Positions 11,600-22,492 of a DNA stretch of 64,000 bases are shown one piece after another; positions within the stretch are counted from its first letter, which is position 1, and every line of letters starts with the position of its first letter. The position numbers were made by a program, and so were the translations under genes. This DNA comes from Isoetes taiwanensis (lineage: Eukaryota > Streptophyta > Lycopodiopsida > Isoetales > Isoetaceae): positions 644,658-708,657 of the forward strand of contig JAJEKV010000101.1 of NCBI GenBank assembly GCA_021234155.1. Reading direction: 5' to 3'. The notes below the pieces were generated by a model, which saw only the letters and a list, made by a program, of their open reading frames with translations, did not search any database and was not told the origin of the DNA.

Positions 11600-11840
11600 G
11601 TCCAAGAAATCATATCCCTCTCAGGCATTTGCTTGAAAAATTCAAAGCTTTTTCCATATTTCCCAGTTGAGTACAAATTGAGGTCATTGTACTCCAATGA
11701 CATGCAGGCATTAAGTAAAAAAGTCCAAGAAATCATATCCATCTAGGCATTTGCTTTAAAAATTTAAAGCTTTTTCCATATTTCGCTGTTGAGTACAACT
11801 TGAGATCATTATACTCCAAGTGATAAAAAAAAAATCTGAT
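11600..11840 (-). repeat. 123-bp tandem duplication within PPR coding sequence
   Basis: Copies start with gtccaagaaatcatatcc at 11600 and 11723. Each encodes, on the minus strand, one PPR-like stretch (YST.KYGKSF.F.KQMP), so the duplication added about one repeat motif's worth of sequence. The copies have diverged by substitutions and small indels. Confidence 0.75.
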
Positions 11841-11990
11841 AGCCTCTGCCAGGCATCCTTGCTTGCAATAACCAGGGCAGACTATATCATGCTTAGGCAT
11901 TTGCTTAAATAGTCCAGGAACCTCCTTGGGATGCCCTACTTGTACATAAATATCAATCATCATATTCCTCGTATACAACACATCATGGAT

Positions 11991-13517
11991 TTACCATGCT
12001 TATTACAGCATACATCAATCAGATACAACTTAAAATGCAACTCATGTATAGATTAATTACCTTAGGGCAGTTCTTCCCCTTATGCTCAAAATTTCCAAAT
12101 CCAAAAGCTGCTCACAGACCGCATCAAAGGCAAGAGGCCGCGAAAAGACCTGCTACATGAAGCAAGTCATATGTTCTCGGATATGTGGAAAAGGCCTCGC
12201 ACCTGCACATCATCACATCTTGTCTTGTTAATAAATTGTAGTGACTATATCATGCACATATGAATAAGATTTTATTTCTTCTCACCAGTCATTCAAGGTA
12301 CCAATCAAGCCCCTGTCATATATTATTCCAAGGGAATTCACTCCATAGGATGATACCACATTCATCACCCATACTGGATCAACCATCATTCAATTAAATT
12401 AAGATTATGTCTTAATTTTGGGACAAATTTTATATTGCGTGTTTTTAGTGACATATTCAAATTCTCAAAGTCTTATGTGAAAAGCACAAAAATATAATAT
12501 CATATTTCTTTAAGGAAAGACAACATTTCACAATATAGCATAATAGCACGCAAATGATAGAAGAAAATGATGAAAAAATTTGAGCACGACAGTGTTATTA
12601 CAGCAGTATGCACAAAAATAAAACACACAACCGAGTTTCATAAAGTTGTGGATCACCAAATAAAAAAAGCATTCCATGCTACTTTTTATAGAACTAGAAT
12701 GTTTTTCCTCCATCTTCCACATTCCATCTTTTAGAACTCCAATATTTCTCCTCCACCTTTTAATCTCTGAATCCTAATGTAGATCAATTCTTCACGGTCC
12801 AAAGAAGAATTCAGCCTAGCATATTTCTTCTTGTAAGCATCGTGCCATTACGACCAAAGCTATGATAGTGAAAACACAAAGGATTAGTCCATCAAAATTC
12901 ACATGGAAGAAGATTCACATTTTCGAAATTGGGCTCATAATAAGAAGCGGATAATGTAAGAAGATACACATTTTCAAATTGACACTATCCACATGAATTA
13001 CGCTACCAAAATCGCTTTGAAAATAGAGTAAAAAATATATTCTAAACCAAGAACTTTATGGTACCTAACATCATGAATAAGCTTAGATATAGTCAATATA
13101 GCAATCGTAATGGTGTACTACAAAAGTATTTAGTTTACCTTGAAAATACGCTGAAACGGGTGGTTTTTCTCCAAAATAGGCTTACTTATAAACGCATCCC
13201 ATCACCTAAAAAATAAGCCAGAAAAGACCAATTTAACTAAAAGATAGGCTTAAATAGAAGTTATTTGTTATCTAAAGAAAGTTGGATAAAAGCCAAAAAA
13301 AGAGCACGCTTAGCGTGGTTTTTCAAGCACGTCTACATTCTATAAAACATGCTCATATGTAGAAGAAACGAAAATAAAAAAACAAGGAGAAACTTTGTTG
13401 CTATGAATCAGCTAATTAGATGCCCTAAACTCATCCCCGACACATACATACCTTAGAAAATGAGCAAAGGAACCCTTCTAATCGGCTATTGCAACCTCAG
13501 CACGAAGAACAAGCTCT
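11991..13517. other. AT-rich stretch with no supportable gene
   Basis: No coding similarity recognised on either strand. A CACGC-containing inverted motif (agcacgcttagcgtgg, about 13303-13318) resembles the palindrome family seen at 645-1005 but stands alone. Confidence 0.45.
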
Positions 13518-13599
13518 GAAGAAGAAGAAGAAGAAGAAGAAGAAGAAGAAGAAGAAGAAGAAGAAGAAGAAGAAGAAGAAGAAGAAGAAGAAGAAGAAG
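13518..13599 (+). repeat. (GAA)n microsatellite
   Basis: About 27 uninterrupted GAA units. Open frames across it read poly-Lys or poly-Leu and are artefacts of the repeat. Confidence 0.98.
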
Positions 13600-13997
13600 C
13601 GCAAGAAGAAGCAATCTCGGCAAGAAGAACAGATTTCTGGCACCATGGCAAGTGGAAAAGGAGTTGTTTAGGCCATTAGAAGTGCTGATCGAGTGTCCGC
13701 ACCGCATCCTTGGTCTGTGAAGATGGCGCCCTCATGATGATCATGACAGCAAAAAAGGTCTTTCCCCTTGCTTTTATCCATATCTGCATTTGCCTTCCTA
13801 TCGATCTTCAGATTATGATGTATCTATCTCCAGATGCAAATGTAAAAGAAAGAAATACCTGGTTTAACAGAAATGGGCGTATACCTTTTCTTGATCGTCA
13901 TTGTATCTAGCAGTCATTGTATCTAGCAGAAACAAGCTTGTGGGTCTTCAGAAACGGGCTTGTAGAATCTTGAATGTCGCTGGAGAAGGGCTCCAAG

Positions 13998-14071
13998 GGC
14001 TCCAAGAGGTAGTTTAGGCGGGCAATAAAAAATGGGCTCCAAGAGGTAGTTTAGGCGGGCAATAAAAAATG
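13998..14071 (+). repeat. 37-bp tandem duplication
   Basis: The block starting ggctccaagaggtagtttag occurs twice back to back with offset 37 bp and no mismatch over most of its length. A third partial copy (gggctccaagggctcc) lies just upstream. Confidence 0.85.
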
Positions 14072-14667
14072 GGTGAGCGGGAAAATAAGATTCAAAATAA
14101 TAACTGAGCGGGAAAAATCAGAATAGAATTATTTACGGACGTTTTATACAGAACGTTTTATACAGAACATAACAAGTTGGGACGGCCTGGCTCTGGATGC
14201 CCATGGATGCCCAAGCACGAGGCTCTGGATGCTCAAGCACGAGACTTGACTCTGGATGCACAAACACAAGACTTGCTGAGTCGTTAGCTGAAAATGTTGC
14301 CATTCTTGCAACTACCAGAGGTACAAATCAATATTTCTTCTTGTACTTACATCTCAAATGTTTTTAAATGTTATTCTTAGTTTTATCCTGGAACCCATGA
14401 ATACTAGCTTTGCTAGTGTTGCCTGGTGCCTGATACAGCCGATATAATGCTAGATAGAAATGATTTCACCTCTTTTTCTTAGATACATCACGTGAATATG
14501 CATAAAATGATCCAAAAATATATTTCTGTATGATTCTGCCTTTGTCTACTGAGCTAGATCATTTTGGAGCAGACAAGTTCATACATTGCCCAGCCCTTCC
14601 AATCTTCTGAGTTTGCCAAAACAACTAAAGCAGAGCTAATTACACCACTCTAAAGCACGTTAGGGCC

Positions 14668-14765
14668 TTGTTTACCATTCTTTTCCTCGCCACAAGACCT
14701 TTCGGTTTGCCATTCTTTCCTCGGCACATCGCAGACCTTTCTAGTTTGCCATGCTTTCCCCGCCA
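14668..14765 (+). repeat. Degenerate about 38-bp tandem repeat, three copies
   Basis: Units of the form gtttgccattctttcctcg.cac..agacctttc begin at about 14668, 14705 and 14744, with substitutions between copies. No coding meaning seen. Confidence 0.6.
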
Positions 14766-14825
14766 TTGCACCTTTCTCGTTATGCAACAAAAAGCAATCG
14801 ATTTGCACATATTAGAGGAATACTA

Positions 14826-15205
14826 AATCACACGCTAGGCATGAATTGCACTTGTAAGGGCTTTGAAAAGGAGCCCTGCTTCGAAAAGCTGTTCAAATAA
14901 TGCAATAAAAACTGGGCAAAGCTTTGATTTAGCAATAAGGTAATCATTTGGCAGCAGACTATTATTGCAGATTTTAGAAAGGCACTATGAGCCTCCATGA
15001 TGTCAACCACGGTGAGACTAATGGAAGAATCACCGCAGCCCGATTTGCATTTGTGATGGAATATAAAGCACTTGCTCATGATCGATGGAATCTAATTCAC
15101 GCCAAATGCGATTTGCCCTTTTCAACAACATGATTAGATCTAAATCACGCCAAATAAGATTTGTAGTTCTACTAGAATCTAAATCACACAATGTGATTTG
15201 CACTT
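14826..15205. repeat. Dispersed palindromes of AAATCAC...GTGATTT type
   Basis: Near-palindromic words recur: aatcacacgctaggcatg (14826), attcacgccaaatgcgattt (about 15092), aaatcacgccaaataagattt (about 15143) and AAATCACAcaaTGTGATTT (about 15179), usually preceded by gaatcta. They resemble the CACGCC palindrome family but are more decayed and not in a fixed phase. Confidence 0.55.
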
Positions 15206-15898
15206 GACTAATTGCAACAAATGCCCCGGCAATTTGTTGAAGATGCTAAATCGGCCAAGGCCAACCTCCCCGCCAATGCAAGAATTGCTCATCCGATTCT
15301 ACCTTCTTATATATTGCATCACCGCTTCGGCCCCCACCTAACTCGTGGATGCAGATAGTATGTCTAGGCGCGGTGTATTCCAAACCGACGGTTTTGCCAA
15401 AGAATCTCAACCCTAAGTTCATCGATTCAATGAACCATAGCACACCGCATATTTCCTTACCAAGGTTTTATTTTAGTCCTTTCTAACCATATCTATAATA
15501 TCCACCCATATAATATAGGCAACACCTTAACCACAAGCCCTTATACACCATCCTTTATGTAATCAATTTTGAAGATAAAACCAATTCCCATAATGTCATT
15601 GCATTCTATAACTTGTTTGCACATGGTATTCACTAAGCATAGGTCAAAAAAAGCTATCCATCTAATAATAATGCAAGCCGCCTCTAGGTCCCCCTGGTTC
15701 TTTTCCTTTTATATTCTTCGTGACCAAACATTGTTTCTCGCCAAGAAATTTATCACCGCCACCACATTCCGTGATAACCAAAGACAACACCAAATTATAA
15801 CCAAAGACAAAGACCAAATTTCAGATAACCACACACATTCCAGATAACCAAAGATAGCACCAAATGTATGCCGATAACTCCAAAGATGTGGAAATCCT
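15206..15898. other. No supportable gene
   Basis: Only short open frames without recognisable motifs. A phrase caaccacacacattcca/gataaccaaagac(a)a is repeated near 15770-15860 in a simple-sequence-like way. Confidence 0.4.
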
Positions 15899-15968
15899 GT
15901 TTATTGTGCCACAATCCTTGCATTATAACATTAGTTTATTGTGCCACAATCCTTGCATTATAACATTA
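15899..15968 (+). repeat. Exact 35-bp tandem duplication
   Basis: gtttattgtgccacaatcct plus ttgcattataacatta occurs twice in direct tandem (15899-15933 and 15934-15968) without mismatch, so the duplication is recent compared with the decayed repeats nearby. Confidence 0.9.
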
Positions 15969-16322
15969 GGAGCATGACTTTCTCCCTCTATCTCATATTT
16001 ATTTTCTTGCCACTATGTAGCATATACTAGGTAATGTTAATTGATTTGTACGAAATCTCACATGTTCAAAGGTGATGTTTAATGTTTAGCATCATTGTTA
16101 GCTATGGCATTTTATTCATGTATTATGCAAATATTGTTTATATTATTAATATTCTTTGATGTAATACATACAATTTTTGTCTTTCAGACGAAATCTCATC
16201 TTGATATGAAGCTAAGGGGCAAGCACTTCATTGAACTAATAGTGCAACTTGTACAATGCTAATTGACTTAAAACCACGTTGGTATGGCTTGAATTGCATT
16301 TAAATACACATTTTGACGTATT

Positions 16323-16547
16323 TTGAATTGCTTCTACAATCAAGCTCAGGCCCTAAATCCACCATTTTATGCTCCAAACAAATTTTTGGCGGATGATTTC
16401 CTGGGCCATTTTATGCCTATTATGAATAATCTGGCTATGGGGATGACAATGCATGAGGTGTTAGAATCACATCTAGAACTGGACATAAGAATTGACAGGG
16501 AACCACACCTTGTCTATTATGTGGAAAAACATGGATTGGTGCCATAA
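16323..16547 (+). CDS. Short open frame, possible terminal exon, unknown
   Basis: The 74-residue frame has normal amino-acid composition in an AT-rich setting (NNLAMGMTMHEVLESHLELD and a final EKHGLVP before TAA), unlike its low-complexity neighbours. I do not recognise a domain, and the 5' partner exon is not identifiable. It could be a last exon of a decayed gene, or chance. Confidence 0.2.
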   Translation: MNCFYNQAQALNPPFYAPNKFLADDFLGHFMPIMNNLAMGMTMHEVLESHLELDIRIDREPHLVYYVEKHGLVP

Positions 16548-16599
16548 TATTTTATTTGAATACATCATTGTTTTTATTGATATTCATTTCATATATTCA

Positions 16600-16627
16600 C
16601 TAGAAAAAGTGCCCAGCGTTGCTGGGC
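16600..16627 (-). mobile_element. Helitron-like 3' terminus
   Basis: On the minus strand, hairpin GCCCAGCaacGCTGGGC is followed by acttttt, CTAG and then T. The spacer is within the usual range. The element body would extend to the right of 16627; no Rep/helicase coding is visible there. Confidence 0.65.
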
Positions 16628-17168
16628 TTTTGTCAGGTTTAAACTAAATAATTAATATAAAAAAAAAAGGTTTATGACGTTGGGTATTATGTTCTTCAAG
16701 CAATGGTTTGCTTGGTTTTTAATGCAATAATGTTATTTTCATAAGATGTCATATGTCCTTGTTCAAGTATTCAAAGATATTGCTAAATTTATAATGCATA
16801 GTACCTACATGTCCGTGTTTAGGAAAGGAGTATGTCATTTCAACAAACGCTTATAACACCTTAACTAAGATGCATGCCGTACATAAGTATAAAATATTCC
16901 AAGGGCTTGGTAGGAAGCTGTCAAAGTATTCACTTACAAAACTTTTTTCGTAAGATTACTGCAATGTCCATACACCTAGTGGTTTGGCTATGGTGTATGG
17001 AAAGTGGCTAATAGCCTTTGCTTTGTGTGCATTCATGGACCACCAACATGGAAAAATTTCACTCATTCATTTGAATTGTGATGGCAAAGCCCAGGACCAT
17101 GGTCCCATGTGGGAAACAACATGGACAGTTTGCAATCCATAACCCCAGGTGGCTTTTTAACAGCTTTA

Positions 17169-17350
17169 CTAGTAAACGTGTGCCCGGCGTTGCCGGGCTA
17201 ATGTCCTGGCATGTATTTTTACTCGGCCTTTAACGTCCATATGTGCAACTTCAACAACAGATATTGGCAAAAATGGCCTTTATTTGCTTCTGTAGTTATT
17301 TTTATTATTGAAATTATCTAATTACAATATGATCATTGTATTAACTGAAA
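17169..17350 (-). mobile_element. Helitron-like 3' terminus with shared sub-terminal body
   Basis: On the minus strand, perfect hairpin GCCCGGCaacGCCGGGC (17182-17198) is followed by acacgttta, CTAG (17169-17172) and then T. The adjoining body (about 17205-17350: ttttactcggcctttaacgt, tatgtgcaacttcaacaaca) recurs, diverged, at about 20175-20325. Sharing of both terminus and internal sequence supports one Helitron family with several copies in this window. Confidence 0.65.
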
Positions 17351-17518
17351 TTGGTCCCGTGGTATGTCTTTGGTCACCATGTTGCCAAATGCCTAAAGAA
17401 TGTCAAGAGTTATCACGTCCCTAGTGTTTTGTCATACGCGCTCTTGGGTCATGGTATGATTGCGAATGACAATACCACGTTATGATTGGGAATGACAATA
17501 CCACATTCATGTGCATGG

Positions 17519-17555
17519 GTGGCCGCGCTAAAGTGTGCCCGGTGTTGTCGCACTA
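17519..17555 (-). mobile_element. Decayed hairpin of the same Helitron family
   Basis: The phrase aagtgtgcccggtgttgtcgc (about 17531-17551) matches the family hairpin and its flank but has lost the second arm and the CTAG. Confidence 0.3.
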
Positions 17556-17599
17556 AAGTAGGAGTTTGTGTGTTTTTACTTGCCTTTTAATTTAAGTGA

Positions 17600-20170
17600 G
17601 TGACTCTTCCGGAAAATCATGTGAAATATCGGAGGTTGTTAAAACGACAGTTTGATGTTTGCTAGAGTGGATGCTATTTTGCCTTGCTATATATTGCGAA
17701 AACTATCTACGAACAATATCTCAATGTATTAAATTTTAGCAAATAAAGGACGTGTTCAAATAGAGAGCCCAATGTCTTATAAGCAATATGGGAGGCAACC
17801 AAACCTTTCTTTTAAGTGGGAAATATGATCCTCAAATGCTATGCACAAAACGCCACACAAAGGTTGGTTCATGTGCTTTAGTTGTCGTGCATTAGTTGGA
17901 GCGAGTGACTATAGTTTCACCCAATGTAAACCCTAGCTCATGTGTTTATAAGTGACAATTGTTTCACCTAATGTAAACCCTAGCACAAGTGTTTATAAAT
18001 TGTGAGATTTGTGACATCTTAATCTCTTCTTAAGCCATTTCTCACGGTGTTTTTGAATATCAGACCAAATTCACATTGAATACAACTCTTTTTCAATTGC
18101 CGCATTGCTTCTTGAGGCTCATAGTGTTATATCAATCTAGACAAAATTTACATTTGTGCCAACAATGCAGGGCATAAGTAGATTTTGTGTTATGCCAAAA
18201 GGAATTTGGAATCATGTTTAAGAGGCGTTTGGTGCTGCCATGCCTCATTTTAAGCTCAGTCAGAACAATGTTATGTAATTGTGAAGCATTCGCATTCATT
18301 GCAGTGCCCAATCGATACACATGGAGATGAGAAACGACATTCCACCTTGTTATTCAACCTTGCCATAAAAACAACAGCAAAGAGACAGTGGCAGAATAGT
18401 TATTATCCCATTCATTGTATTCTCAAGGACATGTACAAAAATTATAATCTTGATGAGGGCTCCAAGCTTGCTAAACATACATTCTCACAATCTGATACTA
18501 TGATGCTTTGTAAAATAGAAAATCGTGTGAGCCACAACCTAATTATAGCCAAAACTTGGCTCCTCTGTACCCTCCAATCAAAAAATCCTCACTGGTCAAA
18601 TTTCCAACAGTTGGCTTCTTCATCGTCTTCTTCATTGTCTGATTCCTAAGAGCTTCAATTCTGCTGCATAAAGATGAAGCACCTGTACTTGCTTTTTTAA
18701 ACTACAGATGCAAAAATGAAGCACAACTTAGAATAGGTTCACGATACTTAAAATTGAACATCATAATAAATAAACATGCATAAATATTCGCAGACACAAA
18801 TATGACGCATGCCTCAGCTAGAAGCGAGAAGGTCCAATTATAGAAATCTTTCAAGCACACCAGACAATATGCCCATAGCTCCAAAAGTGCTGGGAACTGG
18901 TTTCAAAAAAAACAAACACATTTTCCAATTAAAGAACACAAAAGAGAACTTAAATCTTTAAATTTAGGAATAACAGTATGTTTTTAGCATGGAAACCTTG
19001 GGCTAAGACTAATTGTTAGATGAGATGTCCAAAGCAAAGAGGACATGTAAGACCCAATTCATCTTAACGTGTTCCCAGGTGGTGCCTCTGACTACATTTC
19101 GATATGCAAATATCAAGATGACCAGTGAGTATATTCTCAGAAAGAAGACAAACAACGCATGCTTACAGCTATTACACTTCTATAAATTTCGGAGGCAGAC
19201 CATCTTGCTGGAGCAGAGACACATGGAATGTTTGAGAAGGCAAACATTTGAGTATCTGCAATGACAAAAAGCAAGAACGAAATATTAAGATCTGCTTTAG
19301 CAAAACATGTAGCTTTAAACAGTAAGACTTTTGCATGTGAAGGAAGCTGGATGTAGTTGCCATAGCCATGTTTCATTTATCTGCCAGTCCAAACTTTGGC
19401 AAAACCTCCTCTAGCACCGCCAAACTGCTACACATTATCTGGCACTCTTTGTACGAGGATACAAAACATAATAGAATAGAACTCAGACTTCTAGTGTGCT
19501 TAAGCTAAGCCTCTGTTGGAGCTAGAGCCACTGCAATCAAACTTAAAAAGGTTTACATACGGTATTTCCTGGAGCAATCCATGCAAAAAAGAAAATTAGA
19601 GAGATTGTTACCTGACCGACGAAATCAAAAGCAAAGCTATTCTTTGCTACAATCTGCAAAAAATGGACATAATCTGAGCCGAAACCCCTTCTCCTGCAAT
19701 CGCAAACCCAAACCAAAAACTGAAGTCATGGAAAGAGAATCCATCTGCCAACATCAAAGAACATATTTGCAAGAGAAAATACCAGAGTTTAAAGACTGTT
19801 TATTCTGGAAGCTTCAAAATCTGGTTGAAGAACCCTCAAAATGCTTCAAAATCTGCTTCAAAATGATGATTGAAGAGAAAACCTCAAAAGCTAAAATCCG
19901 CATGCTTTCTTGCTGCCGCTTGCTTGCTGCCTCTTCTGCCTTTTCTAAAAACTAAGAACCCTAAATGAACCCTAAATGTATCTCTGATCAAGGCATTGAT
20001 TATCATCACCGCCAGCAGCCTGCCGTTTCGGGGAGAAGAGTGGTGGAGGATGAAAAAAGCGAAAACATCCCCGGAAAACAAAAAAAAATTCTAAAACTCA
20101 CGCGATATTGGGGAAGTTATTTTTTTCGCCGGTTTTTAATTTTCTGATCCCAAAATTTCGCTTTTTTGGC
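17600..20170. other. No supportable gene
   Basis: Open frames such as 18281-18649 and 19581-19955 have ordinary composition but no motif I recognise, and no in-phase splice partner. A phrase about gtttcaccyaatgtaaaccctag is duplicated near 17915 and 17965. These may be decayed exons; I cannot assign them. Confidence 0.35.
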
Positions 20171-20174
20171 CGGA

Positions 20175-20325
20175 TTTGCATGTGTTTTTACTCGAGCTTT
20201 AACGTTCATATGTGCAACTTCGACAACAACGCATGTTGATATTACAAGAATAGACATTATTTGTTTTTGTAATTACTTTTATTATTGAAATTTCAATGTA
20301 TTAACTTTGCATTTATGGGTTTTGA
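20175..20325 (-). repeat. Second copy of the Helitron sub-terminal sequence
   Basis: ttttactcgagctttaacgt, catatgtgcaacttcgacaa and acttttattattgaaatt align in order with about 17205-17350. The hairpin side is degenerate (ggccggatttgcatg), so the terminus is not recognisable here. Confidence 0.65.
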
Positions 20326-20475
20326 TAGAGAAAACAATGATTTTTTGTTGGTGTAAACTCCTTCTAAGGGTGACATTTTGAGCATAAGTTCTGGATCTGT
20401 CTTTCCAAATTTTAGTCTTTGAAGGTAGATTTAACTGCCCCCACATTCCAAATAGGTACAGAAATGCAAAACAGA

Positions 20476-20556
20476 AATCAACGAAATCAGCCTTTTTTCG
20501 GAAATCAACGAAAACAGCCTTTTTTCGGAAATCAACGAAATCAGACTGACATGCAT
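20476..20556 (+). repeat. 27-bp tandem repeat, three copies
   Basis: The unit aatcaacgaaatcagccttt + tttcgga repeats in frame and would encode NQRNQPFFG three times in the 20419-20634 open frame. Because the unit is a multiple of three, the frame stays open by construction; no protein family is recognised. Confidence 0.7.
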
Positions 20557-20639
20557 TTCAGAAATCCATTGTTCCATAATGACCGTTTGTTTGGGCCAAA
20601 AAACACGAAAATGCAAAAACTCTGTACAGATTGAAAGAT

Positions 20640-22478
20640 GGCACCTCCTGCCAGTTTTTGCCCCTAGCAACCTCATCTAAAGACCATAGACATAAGTCAA
20701 TATGTGTTAAAAATAATCCGAGTCATAAATAAGACATATCAACTATTTCTGAAAATACAGAATATAAGCTTTTGGGATAGCTAGCATGACTGTGCCATTG
20801 CTAAGAAATGATCGATGCAGCAGTGAAAATCTGAGTAAGAATCACCACGACCATCTAGCAAGGACACCATGACCATCACCACCAAGTTCTGATTTTATCC
20901 ATGATGATCTTCCAATGGTCATCCAAGCATTTCTTATTACTTGTACCTTAAAAGCAAAAATCTTCTTTGAGGCAAAGTTGCACCAACCTTTCAATGTTCT
21001 CCGGCCAAATCTTTAACTTACAAATGACATAGCCCACTCCACCAAAATGTTCAAACGGTTCGAAGTTCACTTTAAGACCTGTAATTATGCTTCTCAATGT
21101 CAATGAAAGATTTCCAGCATTTGCACACAGATTGTATACATCCAAGAACTTCATAGAAAAATGATGTAATCCTATGGGTATAACAACACAGATTCTTTTC
21201 TCAAATCATATTTCAACCATGGCACTACGTATCCAACTTGGCAGAACTATAATAGTTGCCAAATGAGGTGATTATGCCATAGAGATGATAGTAATGCCAT
21301 AGAGGTGATTATGCCATAGATGTGATTATATGGATTAAAATGCTTCAGATTTAAAAGTCTAACCTGGGAAATGGCCTTGAAAACCATCTACAACTATAGC
21401 AAATCCTTGTATTTCACCTGCATAATGCGAAAGGATAAAATTATGAATGGCTTCTCCTGAATGCTTGGGAGAAGGATTAGAGAAAGAACATCGAACAATG
21501 CAACTTTACAACTCTAACCCATCGCATTATGGCTTCAAAACTCAACTTCATTTTGTAACTTTAACCATCCATGATGCCCTGCGTGAAGAACTGGGACAGA
21601 ATTTTCGATCAGAGTTGTATGCTCTGCTGAATGAACTTCTATCCCCAAAGATCTGCTTAGTGTTGACGGGCTGCTTGTTAAATTTAGAGGATGCAAATGT
21701 AGAGATATATAAGAAGAGCTACCTAACTATGGAATACATAGGAATACATGTTTTAGGAATACATAACTATGGCAAACACATATGCAGAGTTCGACAACCC
21801 TAAATCCTAATTCTTCAGTCTCTGCCTGTTCTCATAACACCAGTCAAGAGCTATGGAACAATAGTCAAGAGCCATGCCATTCTAGAGCAAAGAAAAAAAT
21901 GCACCTACAAAAATACACTTTGAAATTACTAAACTGCATGAATACTCAATGACACTGCTTATTTGAAAGTAACACAATTATAGCTCCAAAAGTTTTAGAC
22001 ATTGTTGTTGCATCTAATCTCAAAGCACCATATGTAGAACAACAATATGGTAATCACAAAAAGCTAATCGACAAAAAATGGAGACAAATTCTGAAATTGC
22101 ATGCAACCACATTAGTGATTGCACGCTTACCATGTTACAGAAGATTTGTTGATTCGCTCCCTTGCTTCTGTGATACATGGGCTTTGTTGAGTTGTGATTA
22201 GATTTGCTGGACCTTTGTAGCATTCACAAAGGTACACGGGAAACACAATGTACGTATAATAAAATGATTACCAGATACAATAAGCTGATTGTGCAAATAA
22301 GCTAATTTCAGAGATTACATTGTGAGATTGAAAATTACCACATTCTGCTCCAAAGGAAGGATTGCATCTCTGCTACACTAAGAGCAAAAATGAAATGCTA
22401 ATTTTCCTGCAAGAATAGCAAACGGGAATTAGAAAATTACTTTTAAAATAATAAAAATTATTGCAGATGCTAAGATTT
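20640..22478. other. No supportable gene; short tandem repeat
   Basis: At 21264-21330 the phrase gaggtgattatgccata is repeated about three times with a ~22-25-bp period. Open frames at 20948-21154 (minus) and 21447-21803 (plus) have ordinary composition but no recognisable domain. Confidence 0.4.
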
Positions 22479-22492
22479 GGGCTCTGATACCA
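22479..22492 (-). promoter_or_regulatory. LTR-retrotransposon primer-binding site (initiator tRNA-Met type)
   Basis: On the minus strand the sequence TGGTATCAGAGCCC is the classic plant primer-binding site complementary to the 3' end of initiator tRNA-Met. The LTR would lie to the right (higher coordinates) and end near ...acaacatattga. I see no intact LTR pair or gag-pol nearby, so this marks a decayed element. Confidence 0.55.

Larger units (their letters stand above)
10231..11990 (-). pseudogene. Pentatricopeptide repeat (PPR) protein relic, split by a TIR element
   Basis: Reading down the minus strand there are typical plant PPR motifs: NMMIDIYVQVGHPKEVPGLF and KQMPKHDIV, then GKSFEFFKQMPERDMISWTT, WNAMMVYMENGCIKKACRLF and AHAQHCQRKDALQLLMEMQT. 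After an inserted element comes CCMIGLLDRIGWFREANSLI and DGTSWRTLLGSCKIVSNVEW, the usual C-terminal PPR/E-domain text of organellar RNA-processing proteins. Such proteins act in mitochondria or plastids by binding single RNA sites. This copy has frame changes, an internal duplication (11600-11840) and the insertion at 10525-11327. No transit peptide or DYW domain is seen. It is a dead fragment. Confidence 0.75.

Noticed and set aside
13486-13707. Poly-Leu and poly-Lys open frames
   Set aside because: Produced by the (GAA)n microsatellite reading through in two frames.
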